From: Chalara sp. BL73
Taxonomy: Eukaryota > Ascomycota > Leotiomycetes > Helotiales
Assembly (NCBI GenBank): GCA_918026815.1
Contig: CAKJVC010000010.1
Coordinates: 2,172,501 to 2,236,500 of the forward strand
Direction of reading: 5' to 3'
Length of the DNA stretch: 64,000 nt
The number at the start of each line of letters is the position of its first letter. Position 1 is the first letter of the stretch. Of this stretch, positions 52,023 through 62,700 are shown in pieces. The position numbers and the translations under genes were made by a program. The notes below the pieces were generated by a model. The model ran no database searches, was not told the origin of the DNA, and worked only from the letters and a program-made list of their open reading frames with translations.

Positions 52023-54090
52023 ATGGTCATTAATTTCTTACAACTTTTGCTCTTCGTTCGTCTTACCACGGCCGTCCCAGCCATAGAAGACAAAGAGGCC
52101 ACACCCCTTGAGGATAACGATGACGACGGGGATTCAATACCAATTGGAATAAAACCTCATGTGGACCCGCTACCCAAGGGTTACGACAAGGCAGTAACTG
52201 TAGACTTATCCAATATGGGCCAGCTGCTTGGAAAGTTGCCAGATGCGAAGGCATTCCAACTGGAGCAGGAAAAGAAAAGGATGAACATTAAAAAAGGGGC
52301 CCTCGAGTCAGTGTCTGGAGGGTTTTGGGAGTCAAACATCAACATGGACGAAGCCAAAGATACCGTCAAATCAGGCACATCTCCAGCTACAGACGAATCG
52401 AAAGCTGCCAGCACCTCTATGATCACAAAGAACTTGAAAGACGCCAGCGTTTCTAAGACCACAAAGGACGCGAAAGATAAAACCACCAAGACTTTAGGCA
52501 AGCGAGCGCCAGACTCAGAGCGTTTGGCAAAGGTTCGGACATGCTTGAGGGCAGCACGGAAAAATGGAGCGCCATTCCAATACTACACATCCAAAAGCTC
52601 AAAATTTGCAGAATACTCAAGTCCCTATAACCAGCGACTGAGAAAAAACGTAGCAGAGGTTGTCGTTGTCGTTTTGCTACGTTCGGGGTCAAGCGGTGTT
52701 ATTGCCGCTGTCAGATGTGCCGCAGCTGAGAGAATGCCAGTCCAGCCAAGGGCTGGAGGACATTCCTATGCTGCTTTTAGCTCAGCTCCAGTAAAACAAG
52801 GGGGAGGAATGGTGATTGATCTCCGAAATTTGAACGGCATGGGTTATGTGGGATCTCAAGAAAATTTATTTGCAGATGGAGGAATCAGGCTAGGTGAGAT
52901 ACCAGGGGGTTGTTGAGGATATAATGCTTACTGGTATTTCTAAAGGTAATTTTGCATTAGGTGCATTATCTCTCGGACGTGCAATACCCCACGGGGACTG
53001 CCCCAGTGTTGGACTAGCAGGACATTCACTCCATGGGGGTTTTGGGTATACCTCGAGAATGTGGGGTTTGTCTACAGATGCCATAGTCGGACTAGATGTT
53101 GTCACCGCTGACGGGAGATTGCGCTATGTTACCCAGGACAATGATCCTGACTTGTATTGGGTCAGTAATGGCTCCAGCGAGCTTGCATTGCATTTTTATA
53201 CTAACGGCTACCAGGCCATGAGGGGCGCCGGGGAATCATTTGGCATTGTCACTAGGTTTTATCTTAAAAGTCAGCCTGTTCCCACCCGCGTTCGGCGCTT
53301 CCTCTATAACCTGGACAAGATCTACGGAGACGCAGATCAAATGGCTGTCGCATTTTTGAATACCCAAAGTTGTGTTCAAGACCCAAGAGTCTCGCATGCC
53401 AGTTTTGGACTTACCATCCGAATGTCAACAAATAGATATCAGGTTGCTGGATACCACTATGGAAGCACCGAAGAGTATAACAGACTTGACGCCTGTCTAG
53501 AAAGATATCTAGCAAAAAGGAGCGACAAGATTGGCCCGCTTACATTTCAGGGAGCCTTGTCAATGATAGGGGGAGCCACACCACTTGAACAACCTCCCGA
53601 TGCCGGCAATACCAAGGCTAATTTTTATGCTAAAAGCACCCTCATTCCCGAGAACAATCAATTGAGCCGTGAATCTATGAGGCGATATTTTAGATTTCTT
53701 CTCAGCCAAGACCGAAGACTCAACAACCAATTTATTATCACATTTCGACTAATGGGTGGTCCTGGGAGTCAAGTTGCTAAGAGAGGAGATGCGTTTTCTG
53801 CCGTCTCAAATCGAAACGCTCTTTGGATTGTTCAACACGATGGCAACACAGAAACAAATCCTGAACCAGTCAGGGATTTGATCGAAGAAGCTCATGATGA
53901 GCTTATAAAGGCCGGAAACGGAAGAGATTGGCGTTCATTTCCTCCTTTCATTGACCCCATGTTAACCACTGCAAAAGCTCATTGGGTTTATTTCTCAGCC
54001 GCTACGCACAGGGCATTAGAGAAAATCAAATATAAATGGGATAAGAGTGATGTTTTTCAGAATCCATATGCAGTCATGCCCAGGAAATAG
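52023..54090 (+). CDS. Secreted BBE-type FAD-linked oxidase with pro-domain, 2 exons
   Basis: Exons 52023-52893 and 52946-54090 join in frame (2016 nt, 671 aa); the intron is 52 nt (GTGAGA..AAG). Signal peptide MVINFLQLLLFVRLTTAVPA. Residues 22-160 are acidic and Lys/Thr-rich with no domain, ending in a Kex2-type site, LGKRAPDSE (Lys-Arg at 160-161). The PCMH FAD domain follows: VQPRAGGHSYAAFSS, with His 247 as the probable 8-alpha-histidyl link, and GDCPSVGLAGHSLHGGFGYT, with Cys 309 as the probable 6-S-cysteinyl link. Both linkage residues are present, as in bicovalent BBE-like oxidases. The BBE C-terminal motif is SDVFQNPYAVMPRK. Fungal relatives oxidise sugars (glucooligosaccharide and chitooligosaccharide oxidases) or secondary metabolites, releasing H2O2. 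The substrate is not predictable here. The block around the intron (GIRLG then NFALGA) is shorter than in relatives. Confidence 0.9.
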
Positions 54091-54803
54091 TCATAGAGTC
54101 GAAAAAGAAAATTGAGATACGGATGGTGTTACTTGGTGGTCACTCGGACAAAGTCATACTTTTTGCCGGACGGGAAGCTACTAGCGTCGATAGTGCATGG
54201 CGGGATATTCGAGTTATAGGACACTAGCTTACGAGTGGCATTACAGACGCTCGAGAGCTGCTCGGGTGAGGTCTCGGACGATGTCACGGCCGTAGTGTAA
54301 GGGGTGTGGGGCTAGCTAAAAGCTGGTTAGCAAACCTTTGGAAGCAGCGGCCGGGGTCCCTGAAAACAGTAGCCCGCTAACTATTACACTCTGGATAGAG
54401 GTATTCTCACGGCTAGCAAGGCGCAGGTTTCGAGGGCTTGTCTCGCTTACCGTCACCGCCTACCTACTAAGGTATCGCGGGCCCTATTTAGGCTTGGCGC
54501 TTCTGCTTTAGGTTTAGCTTTTATATTTCTGGCTTAGCCTCCTTCAAACAAAGTACACTTTGCTTATAACAATGCGACGCTTCCTTGTCGATTCTACCCG
54601 ACCTTGACAATATAAGAGGAAATTACCCTTATATTTTTTTATAAAACTCCTTTCTTTTTCTTTTAATTATACGCACTCAACTAGAGTTTTGTAGCTCCTA
54701 TCGCGTTAGCACCTTTTTCGCCACCTGTCCTTTGTTCCTCCTCTTCCTCCTTAACAGTGCCTCTCCACAGCCCAAACTATTTACTCTCGACGCGTACTAT
54801 AAC
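54091..54803. promoter_or_regulatory. Intergenic, upstream of F-box gene
   Basis: 54281 (TGTCACGGCC) to 54608 (CTTGACA) has TG..CA ends like an LTR, but no target duplication, so it was not called. TTCCTCCTCTTCCTCC near 54735 is a pyrimidine tract before the ATG. Confidence 0.4.
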
Positions 54804-55910
54804 ATGTCTTCCTCTCTCACGCTTGATACTCTTCCCATTGAAGTCATTCAGCGGATCGCTGGCTGCTCAACAGCAGAATCTGTCTTGAATCTGCTCAAAG
54901 TTAATCGGAAACTGCACAGCGCTTGCAACAATGATCTTGTATTCAAAGCTGTCATTAGAAATGGGAATGGAGACCCTACAGCTACCCCTTGGAATATCGA
55001 TTCATTTTCCCATACTCAAACCGGATGGGCCCGCCTAGCCATCGCTGATTCACTAGCTCGATATTGGGCTAGCTGCAAGGAAAAAGCCTTCTATGATCAA
55101 CTCTCAATCGAGAACATACCAAAATGGGCCCCACAGCTTATAGCTCTACATCACCCTCTTACCGCTGAAGTCTCCTTTAGGAAAATGATGCGGGGCACAC
55201 TCTATGATAGGTGTGGTGCATATGATTTCTGTGTCGTGGCAGCAGTTACACACCAAGTAACCGAGTGTCTCAATAATACGGAGGGCGGGGTCGACGAGGA
55301 AGTGGGAGAGAAACTGCACGGTTCATTAGAGAGGTTCAGCACTGACGACTACGCACACACTAACTTTGCGTGTGCCATTGTTTACAACACGATCTGTTCT
55401 AACAGACGGCCATTACCGCCCATGCCTTATCGAATCCCTTTCGTGGAATTAATACATCTCCCCGTTCCATTTTCCGAGATGACCCAGCTTTCGTTGTCAT
55501 ATTTACCTAGTATGACCTCTGCTTCGTTTTTGCAACAGGGAGAATGGGTAGGATACTATACGGACACCGAAGGCATACTTCCGAGAAAAGGTCCATTCGA
55601 CGAGCCTGCCATGGAAGGAATACATTTCCAAGCAAAGCCACATAGTGAAATCACCAATGCGCTGGACTTGAGCGCCTCTGGAACTGACATGCATGGTGAC
55701 TTCTCTCTTAAGGGGTTTATTTGTCAAGACGGTGTAGTAGAGATGCGTAAGGATTATGTGATTCACGGCTGGGACTGGAAGGCGAATATGACGCCCTTTG
55801 GTATTATAGGAACTTGGGGAGTACGCCAAGTGCAGGGGGGTTTCTGGTTGTGGAAGAAGGAATGGTCATATGTAAAAATCTCCACGCTGTCATTATCTGA
55901 AATTATTTGA
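54804..55910 (+). CDS. F-box protein
   Basis: Single exon, 368 aa from the ATG at 54804, which has A at -3; the frame is open from 54732. The N-terminal F-box is SLTLDTLPIEVIQRIAGCST followed by SVLNLLKVNRKLHSACNND. The adjoining TGWARLAIADSLARYWA is characteristic of a large fungal F-box group. The C-terminal part contains SLKGFICQDGVVEMRKDYVI, HGWDWKANMTPFGIIGTWGV and GGFWLWKKEWS, a beta-rich domain common to that group. It presumably serves as a substrate adaptor for an SCF ubiquitin ligase through Skp1. The target is unknown. No damage was seen. Confidence 0.88.
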   Translation: MSSSLTLDTLPIEVIQRIAGCSTAESVLNLLKVNRKLHSACNNDLVFKAVIRNGNGDPTATPWNIDSFSHTQTGWARLAIADSLARYWASCKEKAFYDQLSIENIPKWAPQLIALHHPLTAEVSFRKMMRGTLYDRCGAYDFCVVAAVTHQVTECLNNTEGGVDEEVGEKLHGSLERFSTDDYAHTNFACAIVYNTICSNRRPLPPMPYRIPFVELIHLPVPFSEMTQLSLSYLPSMTSASFLQQGEWVGYYTDTEGILPRKGPFDEPAMEGIHFQAKPHSEITNALDLSASGTDMHGDFSLKGFICQDGVVEMRKDYVIHGWDWKANMTPFGIIGTWGVRQVQGGFWLWKKEWSYVKISTLSLSEII

Positions 55911-56224
55911 ATCGGACTTCGGGCCATAGATGGGGCTTTTGCTAATCGTTGACAGGGAAATTAAAACGCAGCAAAACCTCGGTAGAGAAAGCAATTGACA
56001 ATTGCTGCACAAGGCGAGGATAGCTTTTCTGCTCCTTTTCGAAAGCTGTGAGGGGATTTTGCGTTAGAATTGTATCCTGCCGGGGTAACATTCAATGCCG
56101 AGAACGGTTGATCCCCGTTCCTGAGGTCGACTTTCAGTAACAAACCTTTCCCATTCGTAAGAAGCTTGCCCGTGCAACTGTCGCGATCACGATCCTATGA
56201 GCCTGTTGGGGCGTATAATAGGTG
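55911..56224. other. F-box 3' flank
   Basis: Spacer of 310 bases; no gene. Confidence 0.4.
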
Positions 56225-56320
56225 CTTCAATGCGAGAATACTAAACTAAGGAGGAAAGGTGTAGTTGTTTTTGTTTGTTTGTTTGTTTGTTTGTTCTATT
56301 TAACGTCTTGGCGGAGGGTA
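56225..56320 (+). repeat. Dispersed repeat tail plus (GTTT)n microsatellite
   Basis: GAGAATACTAAACTAAGGAG is shared with 7300-7330, 28385-28420 (inverted) and, diverged, 57608-57650 (inverted). The GTTT run at about 56268-56295 is followed by CTATTTAACGTCT, as also seen after the GTTT run at 20708-20745. Confidence 0.6.
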
Positions 56321-56637
56321 CGATGCAAGTGCTTTGCAAGTGCTAAGCAGGTGCTACATGGCCCCCTAAGCTCCGTGGCCGGAGGAAAGGCGCTAGAGGA
56401 GGTGCCTCTAGTAAAGTGTGGTCTTTCGACTCTTGGTATATACAGATGCTAGCGTTGTACCCTAACTGCTGGCATAAAATAACGATGGCATAGAGAATCT
56501 GAGTAGAATACAAAAACAATCTAGAGTGTATAGGCGCCTTCCGCATTTGCGCTGCCCTCCTACGCCCCATGGCCTTCGCTACAGTCTATAATTTGTGTAG
56601 TAATACAGTTGTGAAAGGAAATAGTATGCAAGAAAGC

Positions 56638-57400
56638 TTATTCAGAGCTAGGTAAGTATAGCGGGGAGAGTTCCTCGAAAAAGCGGGTTTCTTTCCACCA
56701 TTGGGCGAGCTTTTCGGCTCCTTCAGGGGTGCTAAGAAGCATTGACAAGTCTTGGAAAGGGTGGCGCGAAAACAAGGGGTTTGTTGATTTCCGGCGTGCA
56801 ATTCTGCAGAAAAAGAAGTGGATAGAGGCTTTTGGGCGGCCGCATAAGCAGTTAGGTTCGAATTTGGAGTGGTTGAATCGTTCGTGATAAGCTAGAAAAT
56901 CACCATGGCCGCTGTGAGCCGCTATTAGGTGGCCTAGAGCTTTCCGTTGTAGCGAGAGCTCTTTTGGAGGAAGGGGAGCTGTCGAAATTGGGATGGCTTG
57001 GTACGATAAAGGAGCGTTGGCTAGCCACCATTTAAGGTGATTTTGGGGGAGCTGAGAAGACACAAAGCGTTTTAAGGATGCCCAGGTGTGTGGGAGAGGG
57101 TCGCTAAGAGGTTGTAACGCTCCGTGACGAGCTAAAGCGTCAGCGAGTTCATTGCCTGGCACTTGTAAGTGCCCCGGGACCCAGCGTACTCGGAAAGGTG
57201 TAGTTGTTGTTGTAGCATCCCACATATCATGAGAACCATGACCATGTGACCACCATAGGCGAGCTGGTAAGCGAGCTAATGGGCGTCTCCATAGCTGGTG
57301 CGATATTGAGGACCGTGACACAATGTAGAAGCTGTAACGGCGCAAGGAATCACGGGCTAGAATAGAGGCATATGGGAGTGCGTACAATAGGCTGATAGTG
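56638..57400 (-). pseudogene. LINE (Tad1/I-type) 3' fragment: RNase H and C-terminal region
   Basis: An open 249-codon minus-strand frame contains TPFRVRWVPGHLQVPGNELA and DALARHGALQ, the last RNase H motif (the His of PGH..GNE.AD). The usual downstream domain follows: LPQNHLKWWLANAPLSYQA, LQRKALGHLIAAHSGHGDFL and FEPNCLCGRPKASIHFFFC, the C2HC-like CxCG..xxHxxxxC cysteine motif. Reverse transcriptase and endonuclease are absent, as in 5'-truncated LINE insertions. Unlike the fragment at 40043, it has no nonsense mutations. Confidence 0.85.
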
Positions 57401-57499
57401 GTTGCCTTATAGGTCTAAAGTACTAAGGATACAAAAACATGAGGAGCAACTGTAGGGAATAGGAACAGGCCGTTATATAGGCGACTCCGAGTCTCCCCC

Positions 57500-57655
57500 G
57501 TATTGGGTCTGAAACCCCTCATACACTGATCATCATCCCTTGCTCCTGCGCCATGACCTCCGTGTTGTACCTTGGGCATACCAGTTGTTACAAATTCCAG
57601 CAGTAGTTACACCTCTTCTCTTTAGTTTAGAATCTTCGTATTTGATACTGTCTGA
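57500..57655 (-). repeat. Dispersed repeat, related to 7170-7330
   Basis: In reverse orientation: TAAACTAAAGAGAAGAGGTG, GGTATGCCCAAGGTACAACA, GAGCAAGGGATGATGATC and TGAGGGGTTTCAGACCCAAT, as at about 7170-7250 in plus orientation. Confidence 0.65.
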
Positions 57656-57870
57656 ACGCATGTAAATAGAATCACGTGAATACCGGATCATGTGAATTAT
57701 GGTTCCTTTCAGGACCTACAACCTCACGATCCTGTAGCTAAGAATTATCAACCAACAATCAAGACTTATCCACCAACCTCAACGAGCATTGCGCATGAAA
57801 CACATGCGTGCGTGACCCCAGGTTAAAGCATAAGTAATTACTGCAACCCGGGTGTTCCCACAGATACTTT
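57656..57870 (-). repeat. Helitron-related terminal region (inverted match to 46265-46432)
   Basis: TCAGGACCTACAACCTC, AATCAAGACTTATCCACCAA, CCTCAACGAGCATT and TGACCCCAGGTTAAAG.. are the reverse complement of 46265-46400, diverged. Confidence 0.65.
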
Positions 57871-59778
57871 ACAAACAACTATCACAAGCGCCTATATTGG
57901 GATCGTGACGCCTGAAACTATACGCCTTTCGCTAAAAACATAATCTTCTTACATTTTGCAAAGTTACCTTTGAAAAAGGGCAGCTTTTCTTTTGCTTTCT
58001 AAAGGATCCTGGTTAGGAAGCATAGTTGCTTTTGCGCTTCGGAGTTGAGTCGGAAACTGATCCGTTGCAAATTTGAGGTCATTGGGGCTATTTGTGGCTG
58101 GAGATCACGATTTCTTGGAACCTCTTTGGGACTTGAGATTTTGCAGTGTTTGGGATCGTGGTATGACGTCCAAGTAGAGCGTCACTTGCGAGTCTATTAC
58201 AAAACGTCCATGCATACACGAATGATCGCACCGCGCCTTGCTCTTAGGGGGTGAACCAAGCTGCCGGGAATTTGGAGAATAAACCAGGTCGTTAAATTCT
58301 ACTTGCCGTAAACTGTCCAATAGTAAGTGACCCATCGCTCAATTTGCCTGGGCGAATCAAATTCCATAAACTACGTCCCAAGAGGATGAGATTCCGAGAA
58401 CTTAATTGGACAATCTCCAGGGGATGTTGTTATCTAATTATCGTAGATTTGAATTGACCTCAGCTCTATCCTCCCATGGAGTGCACTGCGCCATCTGAGC
58501 AGATGCTGCTCAACTCAATGGCTGGGCCGTTGTTGGCATTCAGTGAGTGCTACAGATGAAACTTCAAGAATCCGATATCCCAATTCAGCCGGGTGTTTCC
58601 CTACGATATCCCGATGATGCAAACACATTCTAAACAGCTATTTATATGAATTTAGGCATTTTGACCACAGGACTACACGAGTTACCACTAGAGGTGGACG
58701 CAATCGCAGAACAGTTGCAACAGACCCATGTATTACAGGATACGTTGGCAATTGGATGCCGATTCGAGAGAACTAGATTGGGAAAGGCCACTTCTATATG
58801 GCCTACGATAGGAATCACCTCCCTCGATGTTTGGCTCGTGATCTGAGCTGCGCATTGTTAGTCAGAACTGGCGTGAACCCTGACGTGGTAGACGACTTAT
58901 GAGGACCATGGGATATAGATTGGTAGATATGGGCGTGCGGGGTAGAGTCAGATAGTCGTGGTTAGATAGGAGTTGGGGGGTGGGGGGTTTCTGTTCGGTA
59001 GGGTATTAATTTCGGCCGAACCTAGGAGAGTTAGTCTCAATGCTAATGTGTTCCTCACAACGTTGCTTGGCAGCAACGCCCCTTAGAGAGAAGGAACCAG
59101 CGTAGCAAGAAAACGGTTGTATTTCCGCGCTCTCATTTCGATCGGCTCGGATCACAATAGGCAATGCCATCTCTCCTTAGGTTGTGGCGCTGTTTTAAAC
59201 CATATCGTGAGCATATATGAAGTTATTTTGGAGCACAGAAGTTATTGCGTGATTCCACTTACGGATGTGGGTGGTGCGGGAACTTTGATGGGACAGGGGG
59301 TGCGACAGGAAAAGTAGTGGATTATGTTAAGTTTTAACCTTAACTTACAGTGGTGCTTACGGCGGTGCTTACGGTGGTGCTGTGAGTAACTATTGGATAA
59401 GTCAAACTAATAAGCAATCAATAATACCTTAGGCATTTTTTTCCCCTTGTTGTTCCACTGCAATTTCTCGACTCGGTGCGGCTGAGGTGCATACCCCAGA
59501 CGCCAAGATAATAATCATCGCACTTCTTCTGCAAGTAACACGATCAATTACTCAAAAGGGAACAATTTTATATGTGTTTTGCTCCATGCGCAAAGTATCA
59601 CGAGCTCGCCATGACAGAGCTCACTCAGCGTAGTCTCAGCGTAAGGACTCAGATTTGCAGAGATTTTTGGTTGTGTGTATATGTATATATATACCTGGGA
59701 AGACGTGCATATTCGCGACCAAATATTTCAAGACAGTACCTTGTTAAAGATTATCGTTGTCTTCACCACAATCTCGCT
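57871..59778. other. Long intergenic stretch, no supported gene
   Basis: 1.9 kb. Open frames at 58045-58335 overlap on both strands and lack motifs; 58646-58846 and 59117-59317 likewise. The part just before 59779 should hold the protease promoter. Confidence 0.5.
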
Positions 59779-62700
59779 ATGAGGGCTGTACCTCTCTGGG
59801 TGCTTTTTGGTGCCTGGAATCTTAGGCTTGCGAAGAGCCAAGACAATAGTGGAGCAGGCAAGGTGACTTGCTTCCAGCCTCGCCTCGCAAATTTCAACCC
59901 ACCAAACGCTTCTACCATTCTGGCCTTCATCAACCCCGTCATCGACGATGCGTGTAACGTTCTCGGCCAGCCAGGTGTTGGTGGCATGTCTCCTGTGTTT
60001 AATCATACCGGCTACAGCTTCGTAAAGTTAAACATTGACCAAGTCCCGTCAAACAATGGCGAATGTCGGGAGGCGTTTTCATCCATCCTTTTTCAATGCG
60101 TGGAAGATGTCGAAGGTTTTGGGGGGCTCTCATCAATCAGTCCAGCATTGGCATACCTCTTGTCTAACGGAGCATACCCGGCAAACCCGTTAGAGAACGA
60201 CGTGCGTACATCACCTCTAAACTTATCCACTACCACCAAATCAACTATCAGCGTATCACCTACCAGCTCGTTGCCTTCCTCAACAACTGCAACCACACTC
60301 ACTACTCCCACCAGTGGTCCAGCCATATCCACAACATCAGCTGTAGGCTTTCCTCCTGGTTCAAGCGAAGGCGGAGACTCTGGTGAGGACACGGCGTCAC
60401 TTACTGGCGTGTCACCTACCCCAACAAGTGTAACCACGCTCACTACCATTACTAGCGGTCAAGCTACAACATCAAGCCTAGTCATTCCTCCGGGTGGAGG
60501 CGGAAGTGGAGACACTGATGAGGACACCGCTATTGTAGTTGGACTTGCTATTACTGCAGGTCTATTATACCTATCATTTTCATGGCTGGGACTACTTGCA
60601 ACGCCGGAGGCATTCCTAGCCTTAACAGCTGTCAGGCAAGCATCGACTGGTAAGTCTTGAGATTGAAGAAGTGAGAAAAGCCAACTTAGAAAGCTTACTT
60701 TTCTTTCTAGTGATTGAGGGTGTTGTCGCACAACTGCCGGTTACTGCCGCTACCGGAAAGCTCACCGGAGCCATGCAAGTCGCACAACTCATTGCTACAG
60801 CAGGATCGGTTGCCCCTAACCCCGTTACTGCTATTAGTCTAAGCTCTATCTTGACTATTGCCTTAGGTGTGGCTATAGAGGTGGACCAAGAAAAGGAGCA
60901 GAATGCCACAAAGTCCCCGTCGTCAACTACTACGTCTACGTCGACCTCCAGTGCGCCCCCAGCTGGACCGACAGAGTATCTAGTTGGGCTCAATCAGAAA
61001 TGGCCAAATATTGTTAGGGATGCTCTCATCGATGCTTTCCCAGACGACGGCGAAGGTGAACTGATCGACCTAAGTGCTTTAGGATTTTCTGTCTACCGGA
61101 CTACAATGAGCGATTCGTTGGCAAAATTCCTAGATGAATTCAGTCCATTAATTCCAGTATTGACTTTTGTGTCTGATAATGAGCCGATGGATGTGTTGGA
61201 TGATCGTGATGACGAGGATACTACGGCTGGCGATGACACCTTGACACAAGATTCTGCGATCGATCACCGGTCTTTAGACAAATGGCCAACTGCACTGGAC
61301 GAGAGAAGTAAAAAAACGGCACTAGGGGAAGACACTGAGGGCATTAACGCGGCTGTGGCAGTGAAAGAAAAGCGTATCGGTAGTACATTTCCTCCTCATG
61401 TATTCCGACAGGTGGAGCAAACAACGATGTCAAATGCGCCTCAACATCTCCGGTTCCTATCTGAAAAGTTTGGCGATCCCAACGGCCCAACAGATTACCA
61501 CTATAGCAAGCAGGCTGGATCAGGGGTAGTCATCTATGCTGTAGACTCAGGACTTGGCCCAATAAAAAGCACAAATCAACCATGGGCTGAGGTAGGTTTC
61601 ATTCTTGCTCCTGTTGATGAATTCATTATCGGCTTATAGAACAACTATGACGGCACACATAATGCATAAGTCTAACAAATATTCGCACAGGAGTTTAAAA
61701 ACTTTCAGTTCGCTGGTTACATAGGACAAACAATTGATGATAAAGGCTTGCTTCAAAATTGCAAAGACCGAAAGATTCCATTTCCGGACCCTCACTGGGC
61801 AGACGAAACTGGACATGGCACTTGCGCTGCATCGATTCTGCTGGGGTTAGCAAACGGGGCGGCATACAAGAGCGAACTTGTAGTCGTTAAGCCAGCTATG
61901 AACAATTGTAAGGCGACACCATTGGCATATATGAGAATATTTGCGTGGATTGTCAATCATGTTAAAGAGGGGAACAAGAAGAATTTGGCAATCATACACT
62001 TTAACACTCGTGAGTTGGTTTTCACACTTGCCATACAAATCTGGAATTAATATACCGGTTCAGTCACAAGTGCACGGTCTTTAGGAGGCTTGTTTGAGTC
62101 TCTTAAGTCAGTAGTGTCCAATGATATTGTGATGGTTGCAGCTGCAGGCCAGATACCTAAGGAGATCCTGGTTAAGCACCCTGACTCCATATACATAGAC
62201 ACCTGGTTCCCTCAGAGGTATGGAGATGTCTCTAATGATGACATACCAATTATAAATGTTGGCGGCATTGGTGAGAAAGATGGGTGGAAACCACGGCCTC
62301 GAAATTGCATAAGTCGGAATCCGGCGGTCAATCTAATCTCGGTATATGGAAACTTTTATGGTCAATGCGTGCACTTCGATTACAACACTAATAGTTGGGA
62401 AGAACGTAACGTGAAGGGCACTTCTGCTTCGAGTCCAGCCGTGGTAGGTCTTATTGCAGATTGGCTCTCGAATCCAGCAATCAACGACTATATCGAAAAC
62501 AGCATCCGAGGCCCGTCATTCGGCGCGAAAGTCCGCCGCTTCCTGCGTGACATGTCGAGCTTCCGGCATGGTGACCTTCTTTACAATGCTCCATACAATG
62601 GGTATAGGGATGTTCCTCCCTGTGCTCCAGCCAACGTGCGGAGACAAGATGATGGAGGTGATTCGGTGAGATATATCCAGTCATATCTGGCGCTGCCACG

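Noticed and set aside
54281..54608. TG..CA bounded block before the F-box gene as a possible solo LTR
   Set aside because: No target duplication and no second copy in the window.
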